Assembly: GCA_910575755.1 (NCBI GenBank)
Contig: CAJTFO010000003.1
Location: forward strand, 124,001-188,000
DNA: 64,000 bases
Source of the DNA: Desulfovibrionaceae bacterium
GTDB taxonomy: Bacteria; Desulfobacterota; Desulfovibrionia; Desulfovibrionales; Desulfovibrionaceae
Reading direction: 5' to 3'
Part shown: piece after piece, positions 63,936 to 64,000 of the stretch
Layout: each line of letters opens with the position of its first letter
How positions within the stretch are numbered: the stretch's first letter is position 1
The notes under the pieces: generated by a model
The model's database searches: none
Seen by the model: the letters and a program-made list of their open reading frames with translations, nothing else
What the model was told of the DNA's origin: nothing
Program-made: the position numbers and the translations under genes

Positions 63936-64000
63936 GGCATTGATACCGACTCAGCGCATTGCGCGCTCGGAACAGCGAATGTTGCGCGCCCCGGATGGAG

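Overview
The window looks like chromosomal DNA of a Desulfovibrionaceae member (Desulfovibrio / D. desulfuricans-like). By eye it is roughly 60-65% G+C. Supporting markers are an adenylate kinase whose LID carries the C-x5-H-x15-C-x2-C metal site known from Desulfovibrio, a TrmD fused to a second SPOUT methyltransferase, a relic mannose-type PTS beside smpB, and a paralogue pair of the dissimilatory APS reductase subunits. No rRNA, phage, CRISPR or intact IS was recognised. One tRNA gene, tRNA-Leu(UAG), is present.

Layout. 0-0.9 kb: a YbjQ-like small protein and an intergenic repeat. 0.9-6 kb (minus strand): a sugar-acid cluster of HpcH/HpaI aldolase, NAD-dependent epimerase, KdsB-like cytidylyltransferase, acyltransferase and HAD phosphatase, ending in a lipoprotein and interrupted by a MITE-like element. 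6-8 kb: a DUF554 membrane protein divergent from a LysR regulator. 8-13 kb: a MoeA-PBP fusion, an EamA transporter, and thiC behind a TPP riboswitch. 13-17.7 kb: a TauE/SafE exporter with a membrane partner, a YkgJ protein, and hisG-hisI. 17.8-27.9 kb (plus strand): trmD-rplS-rnhB-yraN-rsmI, then PTS IID-HPr-EI, smpB and comEC. 28-31.4 kb: a lower-GC metal-resistance module of a CadR/PbrR-type MerR regulator divergent from a His-rich Zn/Cd P-type ATPase. 31.6-33.7 kb: MarR-cupin, then HxlR divergent from a flavoprotein. 33.8-37.6 kb (minus): ffh-rpsP-khpA-rimM-mutM. 37.9-44.6 kb (plus): guaBA, tatBC, hisB, a lipoprotein and hisA. 44.9-45.7 kb: an SMR pair of MdtJI type. 45.7-51.7 kb (minus): an operon of TctCBA transporter, AprA/AprB-like oxidoreductase and Crp/Fnr regulator. 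52-58.2 kb (minus): tig, clpP, clpX, lon. 58.7-64 kb: tRNA-Leu, adk, a DUF169 protein and a large AsmA-like protein.

How the genes work together. Housekeeping blocks (translation, protein quality control, GTP and histidine synthesis, Tat export) alternate with accessory modules. The trmD block and the ffh-rimM block, normally adjacent, are separated and on opposite strands; one inversion of about 17.8-34.6 kb would restore the usual order. A family of small palindromic repeats is scattered in intergenic regions, and one copy sits in frame inside comEC. The most intriguing accessory systems are the AprAB-like/TctABC/Crp operon, whose substrate is unknown, and the aldolase-epimerase-cytidylyltransferase cluster, which may make an unusual CMP-activated keto-sugar acid.
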